From assembly GCA_003141245.1 (NCBI GenBank), contig PLLE01000039.1:10575-74574 (forward strand): a stretch of DNA of 64,000 bases, written 5' to 3'. Each line of letters starts with the position of its first letter. The stretch's first letter is position 1. Both the position numbers and the translations under genes were made by a program. The notes under the pieces are model-generated. The model did no database searches. It saw only the letters and a list, made by a program, of their open reading frames with translations, and was not told the origin of the DNA. The stretch comes from Chloroflexota bacterium. GTDB lineage: Bacteria > Chloroflexota > Limnocylindria > Limnocylindrales > CSP1-4. Below, piece by piece: positions 1-8,465 of this stretch.

Positions 1-803
1 TCGGCGATGGTGCGAGCGCGATTGCTCGAGATGGCGAAACCGATGCCGGGCGCGCTGCCGCCGATTTGCGGATCGGAGGCGGCCAGCGTCGGGATGCCGA
101 CCACATGGCCCGCAAGATCGACGAGGGCCCCGCCGCTGTTGCCGGGATTTATCGCCGCGCTCGTTTGGATGACGTCGGGCAGGGCGTTGCCGCCCGGCTC
201 CGCGACCGATCGGCCGAGGGCGCTGACGATGCCTTCGGTCACGCTTGACTGGAGGCCGAGCGGGTTGCCCATGGCCAGTACGAAGTCGCCGACGGCGAGC
301 TGCGACGAGTCCCCGAAGATGGCCGGGGTCAAGCCCGGAGCGCTGATCTTGATGACCGCGATGTCGTCCGGAGTGAAGCTGCCGACCAGCGTCCCGGTGT
401 AGACCTTGCCGCTGGACAGAGTCACTTTGAACGTCTTGGAGTTGCCGACCACATGAGAATTGGTGACGATGTGCCCGGCCGTGTCGTAGATCACGCCGGA
501 CCCGAGGCCCTGGTCGGTCTCGATGACAACGACGGCCGGCGTGAGCTTCTTGATGACCGAGACCATCTGCGACTGCAGAGCGTCGGCGCCGGCGGAGGAA
601 CTGCCGTCGGAAGAGGTGGTCGGCGCCGGAGTGGCCGTGGCGGTGAAAAGGCCGGCCGGAATCGTGCTCGGGTTCGCGACGACGATGCCAGTCGGGAGGA
701 CGCCCAGCGGCGGGTTGGACGATACGTTGTTGGACGACCCGCATGCCGCCGCGACCAGAGCCACGGCGAGAAAAAGACCGAGCGGGGCGGCAACGTGGCG
801 CAT
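1..803 (-). CDS. HtrA/DegP-type trypsin-like serine protease, lipoprotein (3' end beyond window)
   Basis: The gene is read from an ATG at 803 and runs off the left edge, leaving 267 codons. The N-terminus is a lipoprotein signal with a lipobox-like VAAAC (Cys21), then a Thr/Ser/Pro linker, then the chymotrypsin-fold protease domain. The catalytic triad is visible: His about 117 in TNSHVV, Asp about 146 in PDDIAVIKI, and Ser about 222 in NPGNSGG. The family degrades or refolds damaged envelope proteins. Any PDZ domain would lie in the missing part. The start context has no strong Shine-Dalgarno sequence. The fold and active site are certain; the exact DegP/DegQ/DegS-like role is not. Confidence 0.93.
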   Translation of the reverse strand, partial: MRHVAAPLGLFLAVALVAAACGSSNNVSSNPPLGVLPTGIVVANPSTIPAGLFTATATPAPTTSSDGSSSAGADALQSQMVSVIKKLTPAVVVIETDQGLGSGVIYDTAGHIVTNSHVVGNSKTFKVTLSSGKVYTGTLVGSFTPDDIAVIKISAPGLTPAIFGDSSQLAVGDFVLAMGNPLGLQSSVTEGIVSALGRSVAEPGGNALPDVIQTSAAINPGNSGGALVDLAGHVVGIPTLAASDPQIGGSAPGIGFAISSNRARTIA

Positions 804-940
804 GATGGGACGTCGCGGCTCAACCACTTGTGGAAACCTCCTGTGCTCCGTCCGCACGCGGGGCGGGATGTAACAGGAGGGATCTTTGAACCGCGCCCTG
901 AAGTGAGTCTGAATATCCCACCGTCCGGGTCCGATCATCC
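804..940. other. Intergenic region between the protease and amrA
   Basis: These 137 bases should carry the promoter of the minus-strand protease gene. I see no convincing -35/-10 pair, terminator or small gene. Confidence 0.4.
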
Positions 941-1555
941 TCAGTCGGAGGCGGTGTCCCCTGTGCCGGCCGTCTCGACACCCTCGGCGCCTTCTCCATC
1001 TTCGGCGACACCGAAGCAGAACGACTCGAAGACATACAGCCGGGTCGAGCGATCGCGCCAGGCGTCACCGGGCAAACCAGCCTTGCGACAGGCGGCCTCC
1101 AGCATCTGCTCGGCACCCCAGCCCATCTCCGCCGCGACCTGTGGCAGCAGGAGTGCCCGGCATCCGCCCCGCTCCACCACGACGCCGTGCCGGCCGACCA
1201 CGAACTGGCGGGCGTCGGGGATTTGCGCCGGGGGCTCCAGCACGGAGATCTCGAGGTCGATCTCGGGCAGCTCCGACGCCGCGACCGGCAGGAAGCGCGG
1301 GTCGTCCCGAGCGGCGGCGATCGCCGAATCACGGACGTTGATCCAGAGCGGCATCTCGTACCGCATCATCCCGATGCAGCCTCGCAGCTGGCCGCCCTCG
1401 TGGAGGGTAACGAATGCCGCGGCGGGAGCCAGCAAGTTGGGCGTCAGGTCGCCCTCGTCCACCATGGGTCCAGGACCGCGGGTGGCTGCCGCCTCTATGG
1501 CGGCGCGCGCCAGATCGAGGAGTCGCTTGCGCTCCGATTGTTCGAGCTTGTGCAT
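941..1555 (-). CDS. amrA: AMMECR1-domain protein, AmmeMemoRadiSam system component A
   Basis: The 204-residue protein is AMMECR1 over most of its length. The family core LRGCIGMM sits near residue 70, followed by [18 protein letters not shown] and a conserved [15 protein letters not shown] stretch. The ATG at 1555 is chosen because GGAGGCG precedes it at good spacing; the frame is open further upstream, but that part has no family similarity. AMMECR1, MEMO1 and a radical-SAM protein often occur together or fused in prokaryotes and are called the AmmeMemoRadiSam system, whose reaction is unknown to me. The other two genes lie at 28535-30561, separated from this one by the sugar region. The Asp/Gly/Glu-rich C-terminal tail is extra. 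Confidence 0.9.
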   Translation of the reverse strand: MHKLEQSERKRLLDLARAAIEAAATRGPGPMVDEGDLTPNLLAPAAAFVTLHEGGQLRGCIGMMRYEMPLWINVRDSAIAAARDDPRFLPVAASELPEIDLEISVLEPPAQIPDARQFVVGRHGVVVERGGCRALLLPQVAAEMGWGAEQMLEAACRKAGLPGDAWRDRSTRLYVFESFCFGVAEDGEGAEGVETAGTGDTASD

Positions 1556-1727
1556 CGGCAGTTCGTCGCCTCCAGACAGCAGGCTAGGCGGCCGCGCAGG
1601 CAGCGCCAGAGTCGAATGGCGCGTTTCCGTCAGTCCGTCGCGGAAGCCGGGTTCGATGCCGGAAGGGCCATGTTGCATTCGCCGGGTCGAAGCAACGCGG
1701 GTTCGTCGCCCATTGGAGGTCGGAGGA

Positions 1728-1973
1728 ATGGCCCAGATCAAGAGCGGCGCGCACGGCGATGGCGCCCTGACACCCACCCGCGCCGACAAGTTCAGCTTCG
1801 GGCTCTGGACCGTGGGCAACTCCGGCCGCGATCAGTTCGGCGAAGCGACCCGCGCGCGCCCCGATCCCAACGATTCGGTCCGCCGGCGTGGCTTGCCGGC
1901 TCGGGCATACCGGCGGGCGGTTCGCCAGTCGAGGCCGAACTCGCGGGCGAGAGCGGCGATCGACCAGCCGTGA
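1728..1973 (+). pseudogene. xylA: Truncated xylose isomerase gene (first 53 codons) fused to antisense IS21 DNA
   Basis: An ATG at 1728 with GGAGG upstream opens a frame whose residues 21-53 match the intact xylA at 25724 almost exactly ([16 protein letters not shown] and onward to NDSVRR). Bases 1786-1887 match 25782-25883 with three mismatches, then similarity stops abruptly at 1887. The remaining 28 codons are antisense to an IS21 transposase gene. The break comes before the catalytic His (residue 65 in the intact copy), so no enzyme can be made. The first 20 codons differ from the intact copy, so this is the start of a related but distinct xylA. Promoter and ribosome site appear intact, so a short peptide may still be translated. 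Confidence 0.88.
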
Positions 1974-2017
1974 TCGTGGAGTACGTGCAGTTCCATCCAG
2001 GTTTCCTCAGACTGCAT
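1888..2017 (-). pseudogene. istA: IstA transposase N-terminal fragment (IS21 family)
   Basis: From ATG 2017 the frame reads a helix-turn-helix region typical of the IstA N-terminus: [19 protein letters not shown], then [18 protein letters not shown]. It then passes into antisense xylA DNA at 1887 and terminates at 1832. Only about 43 of the roughly 400-500 codons of the family remain; the DDE catalytic core is missing. Confidence 0.85.
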
Positions 2018-2090
2018 GGCGTCCCTTCTGTCGAGGGTGTTGAGCTAGACACTCGCAGCCTCGCAGGAGGGACACCGTATTTCCGGACCC

Positions 2091-2121
2091 AAACGAAAAG
2101 CCCTCGGGTCACCCCGAGGGC
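2091..2121 (-). terminator. Rho-independent terminator in the IS21 leader
   Basis: On the minus strand GCCCTCGGG pairs perfectly with CCCGAGGGC (2113-2121 with 2100-2108, 4-nt loop) and is followed by TTTTCGTTT. It lies between the element end and istA, where it would stop read-through from outside the element, including from the LLM gene that ends at 2456. Confidence 0.75.
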
Positions 2122-2163
2122 CTCTGCACTTTTCGTGCTCAACTCCCTGCAGTTTTCGTGCTC
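2121..2163 (-). repeat. Two IS21 terminal binding-site repeats
   Basis: Direct copies of GAGCACGAAAANTGCAG occupy 2146-2163 and 2121-2140, 23-25 bp apart. They are read as transposase-binding repeats of the element end. Confidence 0.6.
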
Positions 2164-2170
2164 ACCCACA

Positions 2171-2455
2171 ATCGCGCGGGTCACGGCAGTTCTTGTACCC
2201 CGCGGGCTCCTCAGAGAGGCCCTGTGCCGGCACCATTGCACGCGCCGCCGCTTGACAAGGAGCAGTTGATCGTCCAGAACTCCTCGTGGCAAGAGGATTT
2301 GAACCCGCCGTTCGAAGGAGGGCCACGCCATCGTGCGGCCGACGGCTGCCGGTCGAACAGGTCCTCGTTCAGGGCTGGCCGCGCCCAAACCGCCGCCCCG
2401 TCGGGAGGGTGGCCCGGGCCGAAGCCCGTGAGGTCAGAGGCTCGGCTCGATCGGA
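2171..2455. other. Non-coding stretch between the IS21 end and the LLM gene
   Basis: No gene with family support is seen in these 285 bases. A T-arm-like string (around 2285-2310, minus strand GGGTTCAAATCC) occurs, but no cloverleaf can be built around it. The stretch may be decayed DNA at the edge of the sugar region. Confidence 0.4.
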
Positions 2456-3403
2456 CTACGCTCGATCGAGTAGGGGTGCGACCTCGCCAACGAATCGCTC
2501 GAGCGTCTCGACGTCGTACGGTGCCGGCTGCTCCGAGATGATGGTCCTGAAACCGAGGCCGATGAACGGACGCAATCGATCCGCGATCGCTTCGGGCGTT
2601 CCTGCCCATTCCGCGAAGCCTTGGGGCACGCCCGAAGCTGGCGTGCCGTTGTGGGCCATGGCCGCTTTCCAGACCCGCTCGGCTTCGGCCTCCGAGTCGC
2701 GCAGGGTCAATTGGACCCTCAGCGTGAACTCGATCTCTGCGATGTCTCGGCCGACCGCCGCGCAATGGTCCCGCAGGATCGCGATCTTGTGCGCAAGCAC
2801 ATCGACCGGCTCAGCCGCGTTCCACATGTCGGCGTATCTGGCGACCGTGCGGAGCGTCTTTCGTTCCCCCGTACCCCCGATGAGGATCGGCACCTTGTGC
2901 ACTGGCATGGGCCGCTGCACGAGATCGCGGAACGCATACCTGGCGCCAGGCCCGGCTGTGACCGACTCGCCGCGGAGCAGCTGGCTGATCGCGCCGACTG
3001 ATTCGTCCAGCCAGTCGAGGCGCTGGCCGAAGCCGGTTCCGAAGTCCAGGCCGAACGCCTCGTGCTCGACGTCGAACCAGGCCGCGCCAAGGCCCATGAT
3101 CGCCCGACCATTCGAGATGTGGTCAATGGTCGCGATCGATTTGGCCACCAGGCCCGGATTGCGGAATGTGTTGGCCCCAACGAGAAGACCGAGTCCGACA
3201 TGATCCGTCGCAACCGCCCATGCGGCGAGAGATGTGTAGGCTTCGAAGGCCGGTTGACGGGGATCCCCGAAGATGGCGTAGAGATGGTCCCAGGCCCACA
3301 GATGGTCGTATCCGAGCCGGTCGACGCGGCACGCGGCATCGAGCTGTCCGGGCCAGTCGGTGGCCTGACCCCAGAGCATGATCCCGAGCTTTAGATCTGC
3401 CAT
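2456..3403 (-). CDS. LLM-class F420-dependent oxidoreductase
   Basis: The 315-residue protein is a luciferase-like monooxygenase (bacterial luciferase TIM barrel). It opens with LKLGIMLWGQ and has WAWDHLYAIFGDP, GLLVGANTFRNPGLVAKSIA, and the family signature GRAIMGLGAAWFDVEHEAFG near residue 105, then KVPILIGGTGERKTLR. In high-GC soil bacteria this subgroup normally uses coenzyme F420 rather than FMN; that is a family inference. ATG 3403 is chosen because domain homology begins there; the longer frame has no support. It is the last gene of the co-directional minus-strand sugar run, 182 bp after the mutarotase, so it may be separately transcribed. Its substrate is not known. Confidence 0.85.
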   Translation of the reverse strand: MADLKLGIMLWGQATDWPGQLDAACRVDRLGYDHLWAWDHLYAIFGDPRQPAFEAYTSLAAWAVATDHVGLGLLVGANTFRNPGLVAKSIATIDHISNGRAIMGLGAAWFDVEHEAFGLDFGTGFGQRLDWLDESVGAISQLLRGESVTAGPGARYAFRDLVQRPMPVHKVPILIGGTGERKTLRTVARYADMWNAAEPVDVLAHKIAILRDHCAAVGRDIAEIEFTLRVQLTLRDSEAEAERVWKAAMAHNGTPASGVPQGFAEWAGTPEAIADRLRPFIGLGFRTIISEQPAPYDVETLERFVGEVAPLLDRA

Positions 3404-3585
3404 GCTTCCAGTACTCTTGAATTGGTCTCGAATCCCACACGCATGGTAGCTGAGGGGACCCAGTCGTTTGGCCCGGCCGGTCGTCGGACCTAACGACATA
3501 TGAGGTGAATGACCACCCAATCTTTGCGACGTTACGTGGCCGCATGGGATTGGGTGGTCGTTGCTTACGCCGGATCCGGTTCTGG

Positions 3586-4029
3586 CTACGAGCCGAGGGA
3601 CACGGCCTCGGCCGGCGGAATGACGCCGATCGTCAGAAGTACGCAGGCGAATAGGCGCGTGTCTGCCGTCGCGATGACGAGCGCGACGTCGGTCGACTTG
3701 GTGGCCTCGTAGAAGCTCGTTCGGTCGATGAGCGCGACGGGCACGTTGGCAGGCAAGAGCGCCCGGATCGGCGCGTGGGCTTCGGGCGCCACCGGAGTGC
3801 CGTTGTCCATCAGGCTCACCGATTCGATCGGGATTGACGGCGCGACGGCCGCGAGCACGTCGGTCACCGACATCTTGCCGGGCGAGAGATTCAGGTAGAT
3901 GACCGGCGCGCCCGGGAACGGCGTGGTGCCATGGGGGAAGTTGCCGTCGCTGATCAGGATGGTAGACCCATGGCCTGCCTCCCCCAGCGCCTGAAGAATG
4001 CCTGGGTGCAACAGCTTCGAGCGGAGCAC
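3586..4029 (-). CDS. RbsD/FucU-family sugar mutarotase
   Basis: The 147-residue protein matches the RbsD/FucU fold over its length. It begins LRSKLLHPGILQALGEAGHG, which includes the conserved His20, and continues with ILISDGNFP (Asp28) and a C-terminal VALVIATADTRLFACVLLTIG. The family interconverts anomers of pyranose sugars such as ribose or fucose after uptake. The start is a GTG at 4029 with AAGGAGGA eight bases upstream; a longer frame has no family support. It lies 52 bp after the dehydrogenase gene in the same direction, consistent with one sugar operon. The substrate could be another pentose or a deoxyhexose. Confidence 0.87.
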   Translation of the reverse strand: MLRSKLLHPGILQALGEAGHGSTILISDGNFPHGTTPFPGAPVIYLNLSPGKMSVTDVLAAVAPSIPIESVSLMDNGTPVAPEAHAPIRALLPANVPVALIDRTSFYEATKSTDVALVIATADTRLFACVLLTIGVIPPAEAVSLGS

Positions 4030-4081
4030 GATCAATTCCTCCTTGAGATGTTCGGCAACGGCCCGGTCAGCGGGCCGAACT

Positions 4082-5287
4082 TCATCGCGGTGCCTTCGGC
4101 TGGCCGGGCACGTCGACCCAGCGACCCAGGCGCGAACTCTCGGCGACGGCTTCGCCCAAGAGCATTTCGTAGTGCCCGTCGGCGAAGGTCGCATAAGGCG
4201 GTCGCTCGGCCGGGCGGCCGGCAACGACATCGGCGTAGACGGCCCGGAAGGCCGCCCCGAACGTGTCACCGAAGCCTTCGACATGACCGGCTGGCAGAGC
4301 CGCCGCCAGGCGTCCTGCGGGCTTCATGAGGCCCGGATTGCGCATCAGGACTTCGTTCGCCTGGTCGCGGTGACCGAGCCAGAGATGGTCCGGCGTCTCG
4401 GAATCCCAGGCCGCTGCGGCGACCGAGCCATCGATCTCCCACTGCAGCGAGTTCTTCCGGCCGGCGCTGATCTGCGAGAGCACCACCGAGCCGCGAGCGC
4501 CGTTGGCGAAGCGCAGCATGATCGACGCCACGTCTTCGGTCGTGATCTTGCGCTCGACGGTGTCGGTACTGCGCACCGTGGAGAAGGCCTCGACCGCGCC
4601 CTTCGGCTCGAAGCGGGTGGAGATGAAGTTCGTCATGTCGGCCATGACCGCCACGACCGGCTGACCGACGAGGAATGTCGTGAGGTCGAGCCAGTGCATG
4701 CCGATGTCGGCGACTGCACGAAGCGAACCGTTCTTGGACGTATCCAGCCGCCAGCTCCAGTCGGTGTCGTACAGCAGCCAGTCCTGGAGATAATGACCCG
4801 TCACGAAGCGTGGGTCGCCGAGGCCCCCGTCGGCGATGAGTTCCCGGACGTGCTGGTGAAGGGGGTAAAAGCGAATGTTGAAGTTGACAGCGTTGACCAG
4901 GCCCGTCTCGGCGGCGAGGGCCACGAGCCCGGCCGAGTCTGCGGAGGTCATAGCTAGTGGCTTCTCGCAGATCACATGCTTGCCGGCAGACAGGATCTGC
5001 CTCGCCTGCTCGACGTGGAGGTGGTTCGGCGAGGTCACATGGACGATGTCGACGGACGGGTCTGCGAGGATCGCTTCGAGGGATGGATAGGCGCGCGCGA
5101 CGCCGAGCGCCTTCGCCTTGGCCTCGCCATGTTCCGGCGTGATTTCGAGGATGCCGCGCACCTGGACGCCGATCCGCCGCAGTTGCTCTACGTGGACGGT
5201 GCCGATGAAACCCGTGCCGATAACGGCCGCGCCGACGTCGGCGAGCCTCCTCGTGCCGGGGCCGTCGTGTTCGTCAATCGGAGTCAC
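4082..5287 (-). CDS. Gfo/Idh/MocA-family sugar dehydrogenase
   Basis: The 401-residue protein has the N-terminal Rossmann motif GTGFIG (24-29) and the family lysine motif EKP (108-110), where Lys109 acts in catalysis. A C-terminal alpha/beta domain includes GMHWLDLTTFLVGQP and QWEIDGSVAAAAW. Family members oxidise sugar or cyclitol hydroxyls with NAD(P). The start is GTG 5287 with AAGGAG nine bases upstream. It sits 45 bp after the isomerase gene and before the mutarotase, so the three probably act on the same sugar. Relatives include inositol 2-dehydrogenase, D-apiose dehydrogenase and 1,5-anhydrofructose reductase; the sequence alone does not choose between them. Confidence 0.9.
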   Translation of the reverse strand: MTPIDEHDGPGTRRLADVGAAVIGTGFIGTVHVEQLRRIGVQVRGILEITPEHGEAKAKALGVARAYPSLEAILADPSVDIVHVTSPNHLHVEQARQILSAGKHVICEKPLAMTSADSAGLVALAAETGLVNAVNFNIRFYPLHQHVRELIADGGLGDPRFVTGHYLQDWLLYDTDWSWRLDTSKNGSLRAVADIGMHWLDLTTFLVGQPVVAVMADMTNFISTRFEPKGAVEAFSTVRSTDTVERKITTEDVASIMLRFANGARGSVVLSQISAGRKNSLQWEIDGSVAAAAWDSETPDHLWLGHRDQANEVLMRNPGLMKPAGRLAAALPAGHVEGFGDTFGAAFRAVYADVVAGRPAERPPYATFADGHYEMLLGEAVAESSRLGRWVDVPGQPKAPR

Positions 5288-5332
5288 TAGGGAGTCTCCT
5301 TCCTCTTGTTCTCGTCCGTGAGCGTTTCTGGC

Positions 5333-6124
5333 TCACGGCGCAAATGCGAGTTCGCCGCTCGTGGAACTCGCGCTTCGCACGAACTCAAGCGCGGGACCAC
5401 CCTCAGCGCTGAAACTCTTCCATCGGCACTCCACAGATACGGTTCCGCTGTACCCGAGATGATTGAGATAGACGAAGAAGTCCCAGAGGTCGAGACCGCG
5501 CGACCCCGGGTACGACCGGCCCTCGTCACACACCTGCACGTGTCTCAGTAGACCCTGGGTCTCAAGGAGGTGCCAGAAGGGCTCCGATTCCATGTTCATG
5601 TGGTAGGCGTCCGCCAGAACCCCGACGGAGGGGAGGCCGATGGCTTGGGCGTGCTCGACGGCCTCCTCGAGCGTGTGGAGGAAGTTGGTTTCGGTTCGAT
5701 TGATTGCCTCCAACGCGACGGTCATACCGTGACGATCGGCCGCCTCGGCAGTTAGGCGCGCGAAAGATCTGAACTGCTCAACCCCTTGAGCTCGGGGGAA
5801 ACCCATGGGTATCCGCCGTGCGGGCCCGCTGCCCAGAACGAAGACGGATCCGCCGAGCGACGCGGCGCGCTCGGCCGCAACGGTCACGTAGCGCCTCAGT
5901 CGGTCCAGGTCGACTGCCGGGCCCACGAACGGAAGAGTGGGCGGGACGAGGAAGTTGAAGGCCAGGGCCGGGATGCCAGCGGCCACAATTGCGCGAGCGG
6001 TCTGGGCGAACTCTGAGGCGGGGCTCTCTGGACAGAGGTCGGCAACCGGGATCTCGACGTAGTCGTAGCCCATCTCCGCCGCGAGTGCGGCGGATGCGGC
6101 GGGGACGCAGCAGCCAAATCGCAC
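5333..6124 (-). CDS. Sugar phosphate isomerase/epimerase (AP-endonuclease-2-type TIM barrel)
   Basis: The 263-residue protein is a xylose-isomerase-like TIM barrel. Likely metal ligands are Glu139 (VALEAINRTET), Asp172 and His175 (LADAYHMNME), and Glu232 (VSVECRWK). The group includes tagatose 3-epimerase, hydroxypyruvate isomerase and inosose dehydratase or isomerase. The start is taken as GTG 6124 with GGGAG upstream, which removes 38 unsupported residues. It lies 132 bp downstream of the LacI gene and just before the Gfo/Idh dehydrogenase, the usual pairing in cyclitol and rare-sugar clusters. The reaction is inferred only at family level. Confidence 0.87.
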   Translation of the reverse strand: MRFGCCVPAASAALAAEMGYDYVEIPVADLCPESPASEFAQTARAIVAAGIPALAFNFLVPPTLPFVGPAVDLDRLRRYVTVAAERAASLGGSVFVLGSGPARRIPMGFPRAQGVEQFRSFARLTAEAADRHGMTVALEAINRTETNFLHTLEEAVEHAQAIGLPSVGVLADAYHMNMESEPFWHLLETQGLLRHVQVCDEGRSYPGSRGLDLWDFFVYLNHLGYSGTVSVECRWKSFSAEGGPALEFVRSASSTSGELAFAP

Positions 6125-6256
6125 GACAGTCTCCCGACCAGATGGTCTCCGCTGCGGGTTAGTCACGTGCCTCCGAACAGACGGCGCAGAGCAGCTCCGC
6201 AAGCTTGGGGATCGCGTCGCCTGCCCGGAGAAGCCCAATCATGGGCACGCCTTTGC

Positions 6257-7411
6257 TCAAGAACGCCCGCTCCCCGTCGGTCGGTCTGCCCGGGCCGATG
6301 GCTCCTCGGCGCCCGTTGCCCGGGCTCTCTCGGTTTGGACCCGAGCCTGCCTCCTGCGAGGACGACGGGCCCCTTCGGTAGTGTTGCGAAGGAGCAGCTT
6401 GGTCGGCAGAACCTGCCGCGTGGGCACGAATATCTCCGACCCAAGTTGCTTGAGCAGCAATCGGACCGCCTGGCGTCCGATCTCATCAATGTGTTGGTCA
6501 ACGCTGGTGAGGCTCATTACTGGCGACGCCGCAACTGCCGTCCCGTCGAACCCGGCGAGGGCCATGTCAGCGGGCATGCGCAGGCTCCGCCGAATGAGCA
6601 CTTCCATTGCACCGAGGGCAACCGCGTCGTTGATGGCGATGATCGCAGTGAGACCGCAACCCTCATCCAGCCACTTCTTCACGGCCCGCTCTCCGCTGGT
6701 CTTGGAGAACTCCCCTTGCACCACGAACCCCTTGGCATCCGCGACCTCGTCCATGGCTTGGGTGAAACCCCGGAGTCTCTCCGTGGCGTTCCCCGCAAAT
6801 GACGGCCCTCCGATGAACCCGATTCTCCGGTGGCCGCTCGAAAGCAAGTGACGGGTCAGCTCGGCTGCCCCACCGAAGTTGTCCGACACGACGTAGCTGA
6901 CCGATTCGTCCACCGGCGGTCGGTTGACAAATACGACACGGCGGTGGTCGCCGAGGACTGACAGCACGATGGCCTCGTCCCGCCCGACTGCGGCGTGGAT
7001 CACGCCATCGAGTCCCTGACAGAGAAGGCGCGTCAGATGGCGGTTCGTCTCGGCGATCCGATCGTCCGTGTTGCAGATCACGACCGTATAGCCGGCCTTT
7101 GCCGCCTCCTGCTCGATGCTCTTCGCGAGCTGGGGGTAGAAGGGGTTGGTGATGTCGCTGACAAGGAGCGCGAGCAAGTGCGTCTCCCCGGAGACAAGCG
7201 CCCGGGCGATCTGGGACGGCCTGTACTGCAGGGCCTCTATCGCCGCCTGCACTTTGGTCCGTGTCTCCGATCGAACGTCCACGTGCTCACGGATGACCCG
7301 TGACACCGTCGAGACGGAAACCCCCGCCGCGCCTGCGACATCAACGATCGTTGCTCGCGAGGACGCTCGCCTACCCAAGCTGCCTCCACTCTGATGACGC
7401 GTCCCAGCCAA
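6257..7411 (-). CDS. LacI-family transcriptional regulator
   Basis: The 384-residue protein has the LacI helix-turn-helix (TIVDVAGAAGVSVSTVSRVI, about 21-40), the hinge ALQYRPSQIARAL, and a periplasmic-binding-like effector domain with LLVSDITNPFY, GFIGGPSFAGNATERLRGF and LAGFDGT. The start at 7411 is TTG; another TTG at 7378, close behind GGAGG, is equally possible. After the usual end of the family (PTKLLLRN) there is an extra tail of about 38 residues rich in Arg, Ala and Glu, which is odd. It sits in the middle of the minus-strand sugar run and probably represses it; candidate LacI-type palindromes lie at 15293 and upstream of xylA. Confidence 0.92.
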   Translation of the reverse strand: MAGTRHQSGGSLGRRASSRATIVDVAGAAGVSVSTVSRVIREHVDVRSETRTKVQAAIEALQYRPSQIARALVSGETHLLALLVSDITNPFYPQLAKSIEQEAAKAGYTVVICNTDDRIAETNRHLTRLLCQGLDGVIHAAVGRDEAIVLSVLGDHRRVVFVNRPPVDESVSYVVSDNFGGAAELTRHLLSSGHRRIGFIGGPSFAGNATERLRGFTQAMDEVADAKGFVVQGEFSKTSGERAVKKWLDEGCGLTAIIAINDAVALGAMEVLIRRSLRMPADMALAGFDGTAVAASPVMSLTSVDQHIDEIGRQAVRLLLKQLGSEIFVPTRQVLPTKLLLRNTTEGARRPRRRQARVQTERARATGAEEPSARADRPTGSGRS

Positions 7412-7510
7412 AGGACCAGCCGCGCCCCTCCAGCTTCCATGGCACCGAACGACGGCCGTCTTGAACGACCCACTTCAAGGTTTCCGGGCGAGCGGAGGCC
7501 CGGTCGCCCG

Positions 7511-8272
7511 TCATTGGGATGCAATCAGCGTGACCGGGCGATCCCGGAATACGCTGTGGTCATGAGACGGCAGCAACAGCGAGGTTCGAGCCCTCATCAA
7601 ATCCAAGGAATCCATCGCTGCATCGACATCAGTATGGTACCCGGGCGGTACATCTAGCTCGATGTTCTCGTAGGTCATCATGGCGTCGCCAGTGATGCAA
7701 TACGTGCCAGATCCCGTCCGGACGAGGACGGCCTGCGAGCCCGGCGTGTGGCCGGGAACAGGAAGGAGTGTGACGCCGGGGACGACCTCGTGTTGACCGC
7801 GCACAGTCGTGAGGTTAGGGACCAGATACGAAGGGAGATGCGGCCAGCCGCTGCCGGGGCTGAGGTAGCCTACCCGGAAACTCCGCCCGGGAGCGATTGC
7901 GTACCGAAGCTCGGCCTCCTGCACGACGACACGAGCTTCGGGGAACAGAGCGCAGTTGCCGCAATGGTCCCAGTGCAGGTGCGTCAGGATGACCCACTCA
8001 ACGTCCTTGGGCGCCACGCCGGCGGCCTTGAGAGCATTCTCCGGTATCTGTTCCCGACTTCGCTCGAAGGATTCTCCAAAGAACTCGTATGGCTTCAGCT
8101 GCGGGTCGACGCTCGTATCGACGACTATGGTGGTGGGGCCTTCCAGCAGCCACATTACTCGTGGGATGCTGACCGGCTCGCCGCAATGCCGCAGATACGT
8201 CCGTATGGATCCCTCGATGGTGGAGGTTCCTGTATCGAGTGCCTTAATGCTCCAGGTAGCCTCTTCGGTCAT
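7511..8272 (-). CDS. MBL-fold metallohydrolase of the N-acyl-homoserine lactonase group
   Basis: The 253-residue protein has the dinuclear zinc motif HLHWDH (His98, His100, Asp102, His103), His175 in PVPGHTPGSQ and Asp196 in CITGDAMM. This is the arrangement of AiiA-like lactonases. ATG 8272 has AGGAGGG upstream. Although the family is best known for quorum quenching, the position between a sugar importer and sugar dehydrogenases suggests the natural substrate may be a sugar lactone formed by the Gfo/Idh enzyme; that is inference. A 100-bp gap separates it from the LacI gene, and 193 bp separates it from the permease gene upstream. Confidence 0.85.
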   Translation of the reverse strand: MTEEATWSIKALDTGTSTIEGSIRTYLRHCGEPVSIPRVMWLLEGPTTIVVDTSVDPQLKPYEFFGESFERSREQIPENALKAAGVAPKDVEWVILTHLHWDHCGNCALFPEARVVVQEAELRYAIAPGRSFRVGYLSPGSGWPHLPSYLVPNLTTVRGQHEVVPGVTLLPVPGHTPGSQAVLVRTGSGTYCITGDAMMTYENIELDVPPGYHTDVDAAMDSLDLMRARTSLLLPSHDHSVFRDRPVTLIASQ

Positions 8273-8465
8273 CTCAACTCACCCTCCTACGCGGCAGGGC
8301 TCGAACCCCGACCGCGAGTAGTTCACTCTAGTTGATGTATCGAGCGTCCATGGGCGCGAGGAGCACGCAGCGTCGGCGACGTTTTCGATCAGGGCTGCTC
8401 TCAGCATCCGTCTGCAATGGCGGTGGTCGACGCGGCACTCGTCAGTGCAATTCACCTGCGGTTGC

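Larger units (their letters stand above)
1888..2170 (-). mobile_element. IS21-family element remnant (left end plus start of istA)
   Basis: On the minus strand the segment begins with TGTGGGTGAG at 2170. It then has two copies of GAGCACGAAAA(C/G)TGCAG (2146-2163 and 2121-2140), a hairpin terminator, and the start of a transposase gene. Terminal repeated binding motifs of this kind and a TG-type end are usual in IS21 elements. The element is cut at 1888 by the junction with xylA sequence, and no istB or right end is present, so it cannot move. It marks a recombination point. Confidence 0.8.

Noticed and set aside
2281-2315. T-arm-like sequence (minus strand GGGTTCAAATCC) suggesting a tRNA or an attachment site
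   Set aside because: The T-stem has mismatches and no anticodon or D arm can be folded upstream; no matching copy was seen elsewhere in the window.
7511-8272. Quorum-quenching lactonase as a firm assignment
   Set aside because: The motif supports the fold only; no signalling gene is nearby and sugar context favours another substrate.
8285-8325. GGGTTCGAGCCC-type string resembling a tRNA T-arm before the MBL gene
   Set aside because: No acceptor or anticodon stem can be built around it; it lies in a promoter region.
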